A stretch of DNA of 60,106 nucleotides from positions 1 to 60,106 of the IMG/VR virus record IMGVR_UViG_3300027736_000049, one strand, 5' to 3'. This document shows positions 16,896 to 24,418 of this stretch, piece by piece. The position numbers and the translations under genes were made by a program. Below the pieces are notes generated by a model. That model did no database searches. It was given only the letters and a program-made list of their open reading frames with translations, and was not told where the DNA came from. Within the stretch, counting starts at the first letter, position 1, and the number at the start of each line of letters is the position of its first letter. Source of the stretch: a virus.

Positions 16896-19517
16896 ATGAC
16901 TTTTGAAGAAGCACTTGCTGCCGAATATGGCTCAAAACCAGAAGCGTCAGCGCCACAAGGTTCTGGGCAGCTCTATGCTCCGGCAACTTCTTTTGCTGAA
17001 GCTTTGGCTTCTCAAGAGGAGAATAAGCCAAGTGTGACTTCATTTGCGTCGGCTTTGCCAATTGGATTGAACCGTGGTGCGGCAAATATCATTGGAATGC
17101 CCATTGATGCCATCAACTGGACGTTAAAGCAGTCCCATGAATATCTTGGCACACCGGCCCCGTCAGAAACACCATTTGGCGGATCGGAGTCGATCAAAAA
17201 AGGAATGGGTATCATTGGCGCAAATCCTGATGCGCCTGAACACAAACCCCGTTCTATGCCCGAACACGTTATGCAGACGTTTGGAGAAGGTGCGGCGGGA
17301 GCATTGATGCCTGCTTTCGCCGCTAAAGCAATTCCTGAACAGCTTGCCACTCAATATCCCCGGATTGTTGAAGGTGCCAAAACGATATTTGGTAAGCCAA
17401 CTGCGACAACTGCAATCGTTGGCGGAACGGGCGCACTTGGCGGAGAAGCAGCTTCATCTCTTGTCCCTGACAAATGGAAGGGTATGGCTGGATTAGTCGG
17501 TGGGTTGGCAGGAGGTGCCGCTGGTGCACTTGGCACAACTGCCGCAAAGACACTTCCCGTCATCGCCCGCGCTCATTTTGCTCCTGAAGAATTATCTGCT
17601 CGCGTGGCTGGGCAGGGTCTTCGTGAAGCAGTAGGGGCCCCTAAGATTGAAACTTCCATATCTGAGCCAACATTGCAGGGCCTTGACCTTGCATCGGCTC
17701 AGGCGTCCCAAAACCGTGGTCTTGAAACTCTTAGTCGCACTTTAGAGACTAGCAAGGGGCTTACTCCCGCCGAAGACATAAAAGTTCAAATTGGCGCGCA
17801 GTCCGCAAAAAATCAGAAGGTTGTTTCTACTGCCGCCGAAGATGCTGCGCGTGAACTTGGGCAAGATGTTAAAAGTGGCTACAACCTGCCCCCTACAGAC
17901 GCAAAAGCTTCGGCAAGTGTTCGCGCTCGCTTAATTCTTGACAATCTTGAAGGCGCTGCTGACGAGAATGTTAAAAAGTTGTGGGAAAATCCCGACTTGA
18001 AAAAAGCAACAATGTACAAAAACAAATCCATTGATCCAGTCAATGAATTTGTCTCGGATTTGTCCATATCTCGTCGAAAGCAACTTGACCCGTCAATCCT
18101 TAATACGATTGATGAAATATCAGCACTTCAAACCCGTGATGTACCCTTAAAAGAATTGCAAGACTTGCGTTCAACCGCACTGGCAAAAGGTCGCGCCGCA
18201 TATAGAAGCGGAGATGACGCTATTGGGGGCGTTCATTACGCCCTTGCAGACAAACTTAAGAATGTCATTGGGGATGGTCAAAACATCGTCTTTGGCGACA
18301 AATCAGGCGCTGCGCGGCAAGCTTGGAGTGATGCTGTAGCCGAAACGGCCAAATATCATAAAACCTTTAACGAAGGGTTTATGAAATCCCTCAATCAAAA
18401 TGCCGACGCAACTACAAGAAAAGTGGCTATTGACGATACGTTCAAGCGTATGTTGGCCGGTGGAAACGCCAATCAAAACATCGCGCAATTTCAAAACGCA
18501 ACGAAAGGCGCGATCAACGGCCATCTCGCCGACTATCTCGTTGGAGATTTGACAACCGACGGTGTAAAGATCGTCTCGCCAAAAGACGTTGACAATTGGA
18601 TGGCAAAAAGGGGGAGCACCGTTTCTCTTGTCCCCGGCTTGCGAGATCGTATTCAAAGCATCCGCGACATGAGCCTTTCCCAGAAAGTTTCTGAGGGGCT
18701 TTCCGCGGTGACGCAAGACCCAGACAAATTGTCGGCGTTTATGTCAAAGAACAAAGCCGACATTGCTACAGTCACACAAAACAATCCGCAGTTACAGTCC
18801 TATATGGAGATGCTGGAAAATTCGGCAAATCGGATCAAGCCGATTGATCCAGATAAGGCAACGAACCTCGCAACTGTGAAGAAACTGGCCAATGGGAATG
18901 TCAGTGACATTTTGTATGGTATTGGCACAGGAAAGATTATCCGTACTGCCGCCTCTGATCTTCTGATCCGTTCAATCGGAGAAAAGATGGGTGTTGATCT
19001 TGGCGCTTCTCTTGAAGCTGTTGGCGCACTGGCTGGCGGTATTGGTTCGCAACATCTTCCATTTATCGGAAAAGGTGTTGAGGGCGCTACCGAGTGGGCA
19101 TTGACCGGAAATGTCCGTCAAAAAGCAATTGAGCTTTTGCATCAGGCGCAAACCGATCCAGAGTTAATGAAAATCTTGATGGCCAAGCCAGACCCGCGCG
19201 CGGTTGAAAGCATTTTCAGCGAACAGAATCGGGCAAATGTTGTGCGCGGTTCAATGGCCGGGCGGGAAGCTGGTGATAAACATAAAAACGAGCCACTTCC
19301 TCTCACTATCCCCGGCCCTGCCAATCGTTTTGCCGGTGGTCGCATAGGCCGCGCCTCTGGCGGCAAGGTCGCCCACAACATTCAGCCGCTTGTGAGCCGC
19401 CTCATGGGGCTTGCGGATCAGGCCAAGAAGTCTACAGACAGTAGCACCAAGCCGTTGCTGGACGCCCCTGACGCTAGTATCGTCAAGGCTCTCCGTGTCG
19501 CCAATCAAGCCATCTAG
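16896..19517 (+). CDS. Second internal virion / ejection protein
   Basis: An 873-aa protein starting one base after the giant protein ends. It has amphipathic Ala/Gly-rich segments (TTAIVGGTGALGG..., GLVGGLAGGAAGALG at about 190-225), long helices in the middle, and another hydrophobic patch at about 690-720. The end carries AGGRIGRASGGK (about 810-823) and a helix with LVSRLMGLADQAKK and IVKALRVANQAI. This architecture fits podovirus ejection proteins that form the trans-envelope channel. No enzymatic motif is recognised. Confidence 0.75.
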   Translation: MTFEEALAAEYGSKPEASAPQGSGQLYAPATSFAEALASQEENKPSVTSFASALPIGLNRGAANIIGMPIDAINWTLKQSHEYLGTPAPSETPFGGSESIKKGMGIIGANPDAPEHKPRSMPEHVMQTFGEGAAGALMPAFAAKAIPEQLATQYPRIVEGAKTIFGKPTATTAIVGGTGALGGEAASSLVPDKWKGMAGLVGGLAGGAAGALGTTAAKTLPVIARAHFAPEELSARVAGQGLREAVGAPKIETSISEPTLQGLDLASAQASQNRGLETLSRTLETSKGLTPAEDIKVQIGAQSAKNQKVVSTAAEDAARELGQDVKSGYNLPPTDAKASASVRARLILDNLEGAADENVKKLWENPDLKKATMYKNKSIDPVNEFVSDLSISRRKQLDPSILNTIDEISALQTRDVPLKELQDLRSTALAKGRAAYRSGDDAIGGVHYALADKLKNVIGDGQNIVFGDKSGAARQAWSDAVAETAKYHKTFNEGFMKSLNQNADATTRKVAIDDTFKRMLAGGNANQNIAQFQNATKGAINGHLADYLVGDLTTDGVKIVSPKDVDNWMAKRGSTVSLVPGLRDRIQSIRDMSLSQKVSEGLSAVTQDPDKLSAFMSKNKADIATVTQNNPQLQSYMEMLENSANRIKPIDPDKATNLATVKKLANGNVSDILYGIGTGKIIRTAASDLLIRSIGEKMGVDLGASLEAVGALAGGIGSQHLPFIGKGVEGATEWALTGNVRQKAIELLHQAQTDPELMKILMAKPDPRAVESIFSEQNRANVVRGSMAGREAGDKHKNEPLPLTIPGPANRFAGGRIGRASGGKVAHNIQPLVSRLMGLADQAKKSTDSSTKPLLDAPDASIVKALRVANQAI

Positions 19518-19528
19518 GGGTCATCGCT

Positions 19529-20209
19529 ATGGTTTCGACCTATACCACCAACAAGCGCATCGAAAAGCCCGCCAATAACGATTATATCGACACATGGAAC
19601 GTCCCCGTTAATAACGACTGGGACATCATCGACAGGGCCTTTGGCGGCACCTACACGGTCTCGCTGACGAACGCCAACGTCACGCTGACGCAGACCAACG
19701 TGCAGAACACCTGCATCCTGTTGCAAGGTGTGTTGACGGCCAACGTGACCGTCTACTTCCCCTCCGGCGTGTCGGGCTTCTACATCATCAACAACGCCAC
19801 CACTGGGGCGTTTACTGTCACACTGCTTTCGGCTGGCGGTTCTCCCGGTCGCGGTATCACGGCTGGGCAGGGCTCCTACACGATTATCTGGTCTGATGGA
19901 AGCAATGTGGATCTTGCCACCAACGCCGCTTTGACGGCTGGTTCTGGCATCAGCATCGTGGGCAATACTGTCTCAATTGATACCCCTCTCTCCACCATCT
20001 ACGGCGGCACGGGACAGAGCGTTTACACCAACGGGCAGCTTCTGATCGGCAACAGCGCCTCTGGGTTGCTGGTTCCCGCTACGCTGACCGCTGGGGCAAA
20101 TATCACTATCACGAACGGCAACGGTACGATCACCATCGCCTCAACTGGCGGCTCTGGTGGCCCTATACCCAATCCCTTTGGTGTCGCCTACATTATGGCT
20201 GGTGTCTGA
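19529..20209 (+). CDS. Tail/fibre-type structural protein
   Basis: A 226-aa beta-rich protein, last gene of the rightward late block. The N-terminus (NKRIEKPANNDYIDTWNVPVN, with NNDWDIIDRAFGG) is an attachment motif seen in phage fibre proteins. The centre is Thr/Asn/Val-rich beta sheet, and STIYGGTGQSVYTNGQLLIGN is a recurrent fibre-shaft motif. The 3' end overlaps the convergent GcrA-like gene by about 69 bases. Confidence 0.8.
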   Translation: MVSTYTTNKRIEKPANNDYIDTWNVPVNNDWDIIDRAFGGTYTVSLTNANVTLTQTNVQNTCILLQGVLTANVTVYFPSGVSGFYIINNATTGAFTVTLLSAGGSPGRGITAGQGSYTIIWSDGSNVDLATNAALTAGSGISIVGNTVSIDTPLSTIYGGTGQSVYTNGQLLIGNSASGLLVPATLTAGANITITNGNGTITIASTGGSGGPIPNPFGVAYIMAGV

Positions 20210-20659
20210 TCTGGGCTTTAGGGTGTAGTAGCACAATGCTCTGTGCTGTCGGCAGTACGACTTCCCCGTTTTTGGCTCTCCGCAATAGCGGGTATTTTCG
20301 CCATTTACGGGCCCAAGAATGTAGCGGCAGGATTTGGGCGTAAGCTCAAAGATTGTGATCCCGCCATCCAGTTTTGGCGGTTTGGGCAACGGTGCGGGTA
20401 TCGGTGCGGGTTTATGTACCTTAATCTTGGGCTCAATTGGCCTTGGGTTTTTCACCATTGGCTTCACCTCTTCCTGCGGCTGCGCAACAGTAACCACTTT
20501 TTTTGCTACCCTGTGGAAAACTCGTCCTTTTTCCTTAAACCTGTGGATAACTCCCATAACTGTCCCGCGAGTTACCCCAAGGCTTTTGGCTATTTCTGTA
20601 CTAGACAGCCCGCTAACTTCCCACATTTCAGCAATTAGCTCATTCCGTTCTTGCGGCAT
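20141..20659 (-). CDS. gcrA: GcrA-like cell-cycle transcription regulator
   Basis: A 172-aa protein. Residues 1-45 form a helix-turn-helix (IAEMWEVSGLSSTEIAKSLG, TRGTVMGVIHRF) matching the GcrA DNA-binding domain. A Pro/Lys-rich linker follows, then CRYILGPV...RYCGEP..GKSYCRQH (about 110-145), the Cys/His block that in GcrA contacts sigma-70. In Caulobacter and relatives GcrA activates sigma-70 promoters near methylated GANTC sites. This phage copy is last in the leftward early operon and overlaps a convergent tail gene. It likely redirects host cell-cycle promoters or times phage transcription. Confidence 0.85.
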   Translation of the reverse strand: MPQERNELIAEMWEVSGLSSTEIAKSLGVTRGTVMGVIHRFKEKGRVFHRVAKKVVTVAQPQEEVKPMVKNPRPIEPKIKVHKPAPIPAPLPKPPKLDGGITIFELTPKSCRYILGPVNGENTRYCGEPKTGKSYCRQHRALCYYTLKPRSDTSHNVGDTKGIGYRATRAAS

Positions 20660-20849
20660 TTCTCTTCTTTTCCCTCTGTGGTGGATCAGGCAGCGACATC
20701 CAATGAGTTGGTTGCGGATTTAGGGCCCCATCAGTGCCCGTGTCCCACACACCGCAGCAAAAGAACACGATTTCCACCCATCGCCCGTTCCACCCCAAAA
20801 TCCAGTTTCCGTCTTGGGGGGCCGTGTCCATTGTTTGCCATTCGGTCAT
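20640..20849 (-). CDS. DUF551-like small protein
   Basis: A 69-aa protein starting MTEWQTMDTAPQDG, the signature opening of DUF551, and ending PTHWMSLPDPP. One of three related genes in this operon (also 22503 and 24419). The C-terminus overlaps the GcrA start by 20 bases. Function is unknown; such proteins are common in phage early regions. Confidence 0.85.
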   Translation of the reverse strand: MTEWQTMDTAPQDGNWILGWNGRWVEIVFFCCGVWDTGTDGALNPQPTHWMSLPDPPQREKKRNAARTE

Positions 20850-20871
20850 GTTGCGCCCTCTCAAGTTAAGT

Positions 20872-20897
20872 GCAGATGGGGCCGCAGTCCCACCTGC
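20872..20897 (-). terminator. Hairpin between early genes, possible weak terminator or processing site
   Basis: A nine-pair stem (one G-U pair) with an 8-base loop: GCAGGTGGG and CCCATCTGC on the minus strand. It lies in a 62-base gap of an operon that otherwise has almost no gaps. No U-run follows, so termination would be partial; it may instead protect or process mRNA. Confidence 0.4.
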
Positions 20898-20911
20898 CTG
20901 TTAACCCTACC

Positions 20912-21244
20912 TCACATCCCGTCGTCAGTCGGAGCGTCAGCAACAGATTTTCTAGCCATTTCGGCAATTTCGTGCTCAAGCATATCGGCTGTCGCAAACA
21001 TCCCCGCAAAGGCAAAATAGTTGATCCCGTCAACATACGAATCTAAATTGCCCCTATCGCCTTCAAGCCTTCCTAGCTTGCAAGCGTGCATAATCATGGC
21101 AATGTCGTATGGCGTGATTGGCTTGTTGAGCAACAATGTGGCGATCTTTGCCTGCCGCTCCAGTGTCTTCTTCATGTCGCCATACTGGCTGGCGCGATCA
21201 TGAAACACTTCAATAGTCCGTGTCATTACCTCTTGATATTCCAT
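20912..21244 (-). CDS. DUF6378-like phage protein
   Basis: A 110-aa protein; start at MEYQEVMTRTIEVF, preceded by AAGGAAAAGGGG. RASQYGDMKKTLERQAKI, ITPYDIAMIMHACKLGRLEG and DSYVDGINYFAFAG match the pattern of DUF6378, a small helical family common in phages (YGD...A..., MM..K..R..., DS..D...Y). Function is unknown; a relation to MazG-like nucleotide pyrophosphatase folds is possible but unproven. Confidence 0.8.
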   Translation of the reverse strand: MEYQEVMTRTIEVFHDRASQYGDMKKTLERQAKIATLLLNKPITPYDIAMIMHACKLGRLEGDRGNLDSYVDGINYFAFAGMFATADMLEHEIAEMARKSVADAPTDDGM

Positions 21245-21260
21245 TGCTGGCCCCTTTTCC

Positions 21261-21491
21261 TTATTGAAATTCGTCGTAGATGCGGACTTTTCCGACGTAG
21301 TGCTGGTTGATAAGTAATTTTCCTCCGTTTTGTAGCTCTCCGTTTTCGCGTTTCCATTCTGTGACCATGATGAAATCCTCTTGGTGCAGAACGTTCTGAA
21401 ACTCTTCCAGTGTTTTTGCAGGGTAATCTCCGACGATTTGATGAGACATGCCATTTTTAGTCGGTACATTTAGTGTGATGAAGAATTTCAT
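21261..21491 (-). CDS. Hypothetical early protein
   Basis: A 76-aa protein starting MKFFITLNVPTKNG with ribosome site AGGGGTC. Predicted mixed alpha/beta, with EWKRENGEL and a Tyr/Asp-rich end. No family recognised. It follows the tightly packed leftward order. Confidence 0.75.
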   Translation of the reverse strand: MKFFITLNVPTKNGMSHQIVGDYPAKTLEEFQNVLHQEDFIMVTEWKRENGELQNGGKLLINQHYVGKVRIYDEFQ

Positions 21492-21505
21492 ATTGACCCC
21501 TGATG

Positions 21506-21748
21506 CTAGTTCCACAATTTTTTCTCTTCTTCCATATTCTTTACTTTTAACCTGATCAATTCCCCTATTTGATTTTTGGCTAATTCTGTTGCGTTATCAA
21601 TATCTTTTTGTGCAATATTTTCGCCTATAAATTCGCAGAGAGCCAACAATATGGCCATGGTCCCATACATAGGGTGTTTGCACATGGAGGCGAGTGCAAA
21701 TATTGCATCGCTAATTTCCATAGCTTCTTCCAGTTTAGGGTCTGACAT
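21506..21748 (-). CDS. Hypothetical helical early protein
   Basis: An 80-aa mostly helical protein (MSDPKLEEAMEISDAIFALA). It has a central hydrophobic helix (TMAILLALCEFIGENIA) and a charged end MEEEKKLWN. The start overlaps the upstream gene's stop region by 14 bases. No function can be assigned. Confidence 0.72.
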   Translation of the reverse strand: MSDPKLEEAMEISDAIFALASMCKHPMYGTMAILLALCEFIGENIAQKDIDNATELAKNQIGELIRLKVKNMEEEKKLWN

Positions 21749-21920
21749 AAGTGGCTCCTCTCATGAGCAGGTGGTCTAAAGCTGATTGATTTGGTTCACT
21801 TTTTGGACGCTTCAACTCTATGATTTCCGCCTCAAGCTTATTGATCCTGTTTTCCATCCTGCGAATGTCCGCTGCATATTGAGCCATCCGGTCTTGCAGT
21901 ACAAGGGCGAAAGTTTCCAT
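21735..21920 (-). CDS. Small coiled-coil protein
   Basis: A 61-aa protein starting METFALVLQDRMAQY. Residues about 15-42 (DIRRMENRINKLEAEIIELK) form a clear heptad coiled coil. The start comes directly after the stop of the 32-aa membrane protein. One of several small coiled-coil products of this operon. Confidence 0.7.
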   Translation of the reverse strand: METFALVLQDRMAQYAADIRRMENRINKLEAEIIELKRPKSEPNQSALDHLLMRGATYVRP

Positions 21921-21921
21921 T

Positions 21922-22020
21922 TTAGCCTCCCGCCACAATGCAGATGGTGAAGATCGCCACTATGGCTATGCCAGTGGCGAAAATGTTGGCGGCTTCATAG
22001 GCTAGGTCCAAGGCTTTCAT
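21922..22020 (-). CDS. 32-aa membrane microprotein
   Basis: Encodes MKALDLAYEAANIFATGIAI then VAIFTICIVAGG. A perfect AAGGAG site sits 7 bases before the ATG. The second half is a single hydrophobic helix, so this is likely a one-pass inner-membrane peptide. Its start overlaps the DnaA-like gene's 3' end by 26 bases. Role unknown; such early peptides often inhibit host processes. Confidence 0.72.
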   Translation of the reverse strand: MKALDLAYEAANIFATGIAIVAIFTICIVAGG

Positions 22021-22498
22021 TTGATTTCTCCTTTTCGATGCAACCACTATGCACCGCAATTTCTTTAGGAAAGCTTAACAGCGGCAAATTATTTCGCTTT
22101 GCATGTTGGCGAACGGCATGGAGGATCGTCGTGTGGTCTCGCTTGCCCAATATCAGCCCCACCATAGGCAGGGATAGGTTGAGCCTCTTTTTGATTTCAT
22201 ATGCCGCTTCCTGACGGGCTCTTGCGTATTTCCATTTTCGACTTTGCCCAGTTATGTCCTTTGCCGTCATCTCATGCTTGATTGCGATTTCCTTCAAAAT
22301 GGCCTGCGCAGGCGTTAAAGGGATGAACAAGCGCGGCATCTTTGGTTTTTCAGGTTCCGGCTCTGGCTCCGGCTCTGGCTCTGGCTCAGGGGCCAGTAGA
22401 ATAATCGGCTGAATGACGATTGGCTTCTTTGGGGGCGCGTATCTCAGACGCTCCCGGACGGCTTTGTAGTGCGCCTGCATTTCTTCAATCGTTTGCAT
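21995..22498 (-). CDS. DnaA domain-IV-like DNA-binding protein
   Basis: A 167-aa protein. Residues about 100-140 carry RQEAAYEIKKRLNLSLPMVG followed by LGKRDHTTILHAVRQH, the DnaA domain IV signature that reads DnaA boxes. The AAA+ ATPase domain of full DnaA is absent. The N-terminal part has a short coiled coil and an acidic-proline spacer of six or seven Glu-Pro units. ATG 22498 is the likely start. It may act at the phage origin or compete with host DnaA for boxes. Confidence 0.85.
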   Translation of the reverse strand: MQTIEEMQAHYKAVRERLRYAPPKKPIVIQPIILLAPEPEPEPEPEPEPEKPKMPRLFIPLTPAQAILKEIAIKHEMTAKDITGQSRKWKYARARQEAAYEIKKRLNLSLPMVGLILGKRDHTTILHAVRQHAKRNNLPLLSFPKEIAVHSGCIEKEKSNESLGPSL

Positions 22499-22502
22499 AA
22501 GG

Positions 22503-22982
22503 TTATTCCTTTGGCGGGTTTGGCAACAACATCCAGTGGGTTGGCTTACGTTTTTCATAAAATGTTTGCTCAATCCACCACATCCCGCCCGCAAAGCACC
22601 CGATAAGAATACCCCCATCCTCACAAAACACCAGAATTTCTGTATCATCCCTTGGCGCGGTTTCTATAGGTTGCCATTCAGCATACATAACATACCCATG
22701 TTTATGCATGTTTTCTTGCCAAAGTTCTGTCATGGAACGATGGGTTTTGCGCAATGCGTTAAGAGCGCGTGTTTGGGCTTCATATTCACTTAACAAACGC
22801 GCATCGGCATGTTCTTCCCAATGCCGTTTGGTTGACAGTTCATGCTCATAGGGAAGATTGGCGCACAGATACTCATATTGCCCCATAACCATCAATGCGT
22901 TTTTTGAAGCTTCATCTTTGCTATCTAGTAAAGCTTCATATTTCGCACGATAGTTCAGTTGTTCTTTGAGCCATTTAAACAT
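22503..22982 (-). CDS. Coiled-coil protein with C-terminal DUF551-like domain
   Basis: A 159-aa protein. The first 100 residues are charged helix (WLKEQLNYRAKYEALLDSKD). The C-terminal third, from EWQPIETAPRDDTEILVF to PTHWMLLPNPPKE, is a DUF551-type domain as in the genes at 20640 and 24419. The start overlaps the upstream stop (GAAGATGTTTAA). Looks like a fusion of a small coiled-coil protein and DUF551. Confidence 0.78.
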   Translation of the reverse strand: MFKWLKEQLNYRAKYEALLDSKDEASKNALMVMGQYEYLCANLPYEHELSTKRHWEEHADARLLSEYEAQTRALNALRKTHRSMTELWQENMHKHGYVMYAEWQPIETAPRDDTEILVFCEDGGILIGCFAGGMWWIEQTFYEKRKPTHWMLLPNPPKE

Positions 22983-23175
22983 CTTCCGCCCCTAACAGTT
23001 CTCTTGCTTTCCCGCATTCTTCCACTGCCGCCCAGCAGTCGCAAGTGCTAAACAGTTTGCGTAGCGCCGCCTCCAGCTCTTCAATACGATCTGCCGCTCG
23101 GTTTAACTCTGACTTGAGCGGGTCGTAGAAGGTGGCCTTAGCGGACTTTCGTAGTTCCTGCGCGAGGTCATTCAT
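22975..23175 (-). CDS. Small coiled-coil protein (ADRIExLEAALR family)
   Basis: A 66-aa protein starting MNDLAQELRKSAKATFYD, ribosome site GGAGA. The core RAADRIEELEAALRKL recurs in related forms in four or five other genes here. The Cys-containing tail (FSTCDCWAAVEECGKAREL) could bind metal. Function unknown. Confidence 0.75.
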   Translation of the reverse strand: MNDLAQELRKSAKATFYDPLKSELNRAADRIEELEAALRKLFSTCDCWAAVEECGKARELLGAEDV

Positions 23176-23392
23176 ATTGTTTCTCCAAAGCGTCAAACGC
23201 ATCTTTACATGGGCAATATTCTTTTCCACACCAATCATCCGGCCCTTCGTGAGGGCAGACCCATATAATATCGGCCAGCGTGCTTCGTAATTCTTCAATA
23301 CAAGTGGCTGCTTCCTCTAGCGTTTTTGATACTTCAACATCGCTGCGGATAACTGCCCATGCGCGCAGCCGAGGCACAAGATCTTTACCCAT
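23168..23392 (-). CDS. Small Cys-rich coiled-coil protein
   Basis: A 74-aa protein starting MGKDLVPRLRAWAVI with an AGGAG site. The helix EEAATCIEELRSTLADI is a divergent member of the ADRIExLEAALR family. The end has WVCPHEGPDDWCGKEYCPC, four cysteines and one histidine in 19 residues, a plausible small zinc site. Confidence 0.75.
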   Translation of the reverse strand: MGKDLVPRLRAWAVIRSDVEVSKTLEEAATCIEELRSTLADIIWVCPHEGPDDWCGKEYCPCKDAFDALEKQYE

Positions 23393-23597
23393 TTCCTTGC
23401 TCCTGTATCTTTCTACCCATAGTCGGATTATTGCGGCCCCGAACCTCGGTGTTAGGCCAGACCCAGATCTCCCCGTTGTCGTTCTGTATGCAGACCCAGA
23501 GCAAGTGATGCTCGTCCCCATTGTCGATCAGGAAGTGGCACAGGGCTTTGCCTCGTGGCGTGGTGAGCGGAATGGTGGGGTTAAGTTGAAGGATCAT
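23385..23597 (-). CDS. Conserved phage hypothetical protein
   Basis: A 70-aa protein beginning MILQLNPTIPLTTPRGKALC. HFLIDNGDEHHLLWVC and EIWVWPNTEVRGRNN follow. I recognise this as a small beta-rich family frequent in phages, without known function. It overlaps both neighbours by a few bases. Confidence 0.82.
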   Translation of the reverse strand: MILQLNPTIPLTTPRGKALCHFLIDNGDEHHLLWVCIQNDNGEIWVWPNTEVRGRNNPTMGRKIQEQGNG

Positions 23598-23769
23598 TTC
23601 CCACCTCCAAAACATGTTTAATTAGTAACACTTTTGCATTTGGGTGGAGTTCTTTCCAGTATTCTGCAACTGCTTTTGCATCTTTTTTATCAAGATACCA
23701 TCCATCCCAAACGGCGTCCCTTGAATTTCGTTTATGTAGCAGGATGCCCCACTCAAGTTTTTTACTCAT
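23581..23769 (-). CDS. Small hypothetical protein
   Basis: A 62-aa basic protein (MSKKLEWGILLHKRNSRD). The DAKAVAEYWKELHPNAK helix and flanking strands suggest a compact alpha/beta fold. Its start sits in the shared ALEGKD junction sequence of the upstream gene. No family recognised. Confidence 0.75.
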   Translation of the reverse strand: MSKKLEWGILLHKRNSRDAVWDGWYLDKKDAKAVAEYWKELHPNAKVLLIKHVLEVGNDPST

Positions 23770-24013
23770 CTTTTCCCTCCAGTGCTTTGCGGGCGATCTC
23801 CCGCATTTCAAAATCATTCTCTGCTGGCAACGTGCAACAATCGGTTATCTCCCGCAGCGCCGCTTCCAGTTTCTCGATGCGGATTGCGTCAAGTTCAATC
23901 TTATCTGCGGCTTGGTCCAATACACTCCAAATGTCGTCATCTTGCCATTTTTCTTTAAACTCTTCCAAATCGTGGCGAAGCGCATCAAGTTCCTTCAAAA
24001 GATCATCAGTCAT
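23762..24013 (-). CDS. Small coiled-coil protein ending ALEGKDE
   Basis: An 83-aa acidic helical protein (MTDDLLKELDALRHDLEEFK). It contains IEKLEAALREI and CTLPAEN, and ends RKALEGKDE. The end codons also form the ribosome site and start of the next gene. Member of the repeated coiled-coil family. Confidence 0.75.
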   Translation of the reverse strand: MTDDLLKELDALRHDLEEFKEKWQDDDIWSVLDQAADKIELDAIRIEKLEAALREITDCCTLPAENDFEMREIARKALEGKDE

Positions 24014-24209
24014 CTTTCCCCTCCAGTGCTTTGCGGGCGCGCACTTCAATTTTCGCCCACTCATCATCGTAGTCACAGTGCTGACAGTGATCTCCCCAGA
24101 GCAGAAAATCCCGCAGTGCGGCAGATAGCATAGCATTGCGTTCTTTGAGCCGGTCGATCTCAGCGTTCTGTTCAGTAAGCAACCGCTGGACCCGTGATGC
24201 TTCAGTCAT
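24006..24209 (-). CDS. Small coiled-coil protein ending ALEGKDD
   Basis: A 67-aa protein starting MTEASRVQRLLTEQNAEIDR. RLKERNAMLSAALRDFL is the family helix, and CQHCDYDDEW adds a CxxC motif. It ends ARKALEGKDD, overlapping the next start by the same nucleotide module as its neighbours. Confidence 0.75.
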   Translation of the reverse strand: MTEASRVQRLLTEQNAEIDRLKERNAMLSAALRDFLLWGDHCQHCDYDDEWAKIEVRARKALEGKDD

Positions 24210-24417
24210 CTTTCCCCTCCAGTGCCTGACGATATTCATTAATATCAAGCACCGCATCAATTTGTGCTTTAATGAATGGTATATCGTTTGGTGCAGCATA
24301 AATGTTGAACAGCGCCTCCTCCAAGTCCTCGATGCGGTCGGCGGCTGAGTTAAACAGTTCATACGTTTCAGTTCTGAACGCTTTTTCGCGCAGCCGCTTC
24401 ACAAGATCGTTGCTCAT
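24202..24417 (-). CDS. Small coiled-coil protein ending ALEGKDD
   Basis: A 71-aa protein starting MSNDLVKRLREKAFRTE. SAADRIEDLEEALFNI is the shared helix; the end is RQALEGKDD. Three adjacent genes with this end suggest tandem duplication followed by divergence of everything except the helix and coupling module. Confidence 0.75.
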   Translation of the reverse strand: MSNDLVKRLREKAFRTETYELFNSAADRIEDLEEALFNIYAAPNDIPFIKAQIDAVLDINEYRQALEGKDD

Positions 24418-24418
24418 G

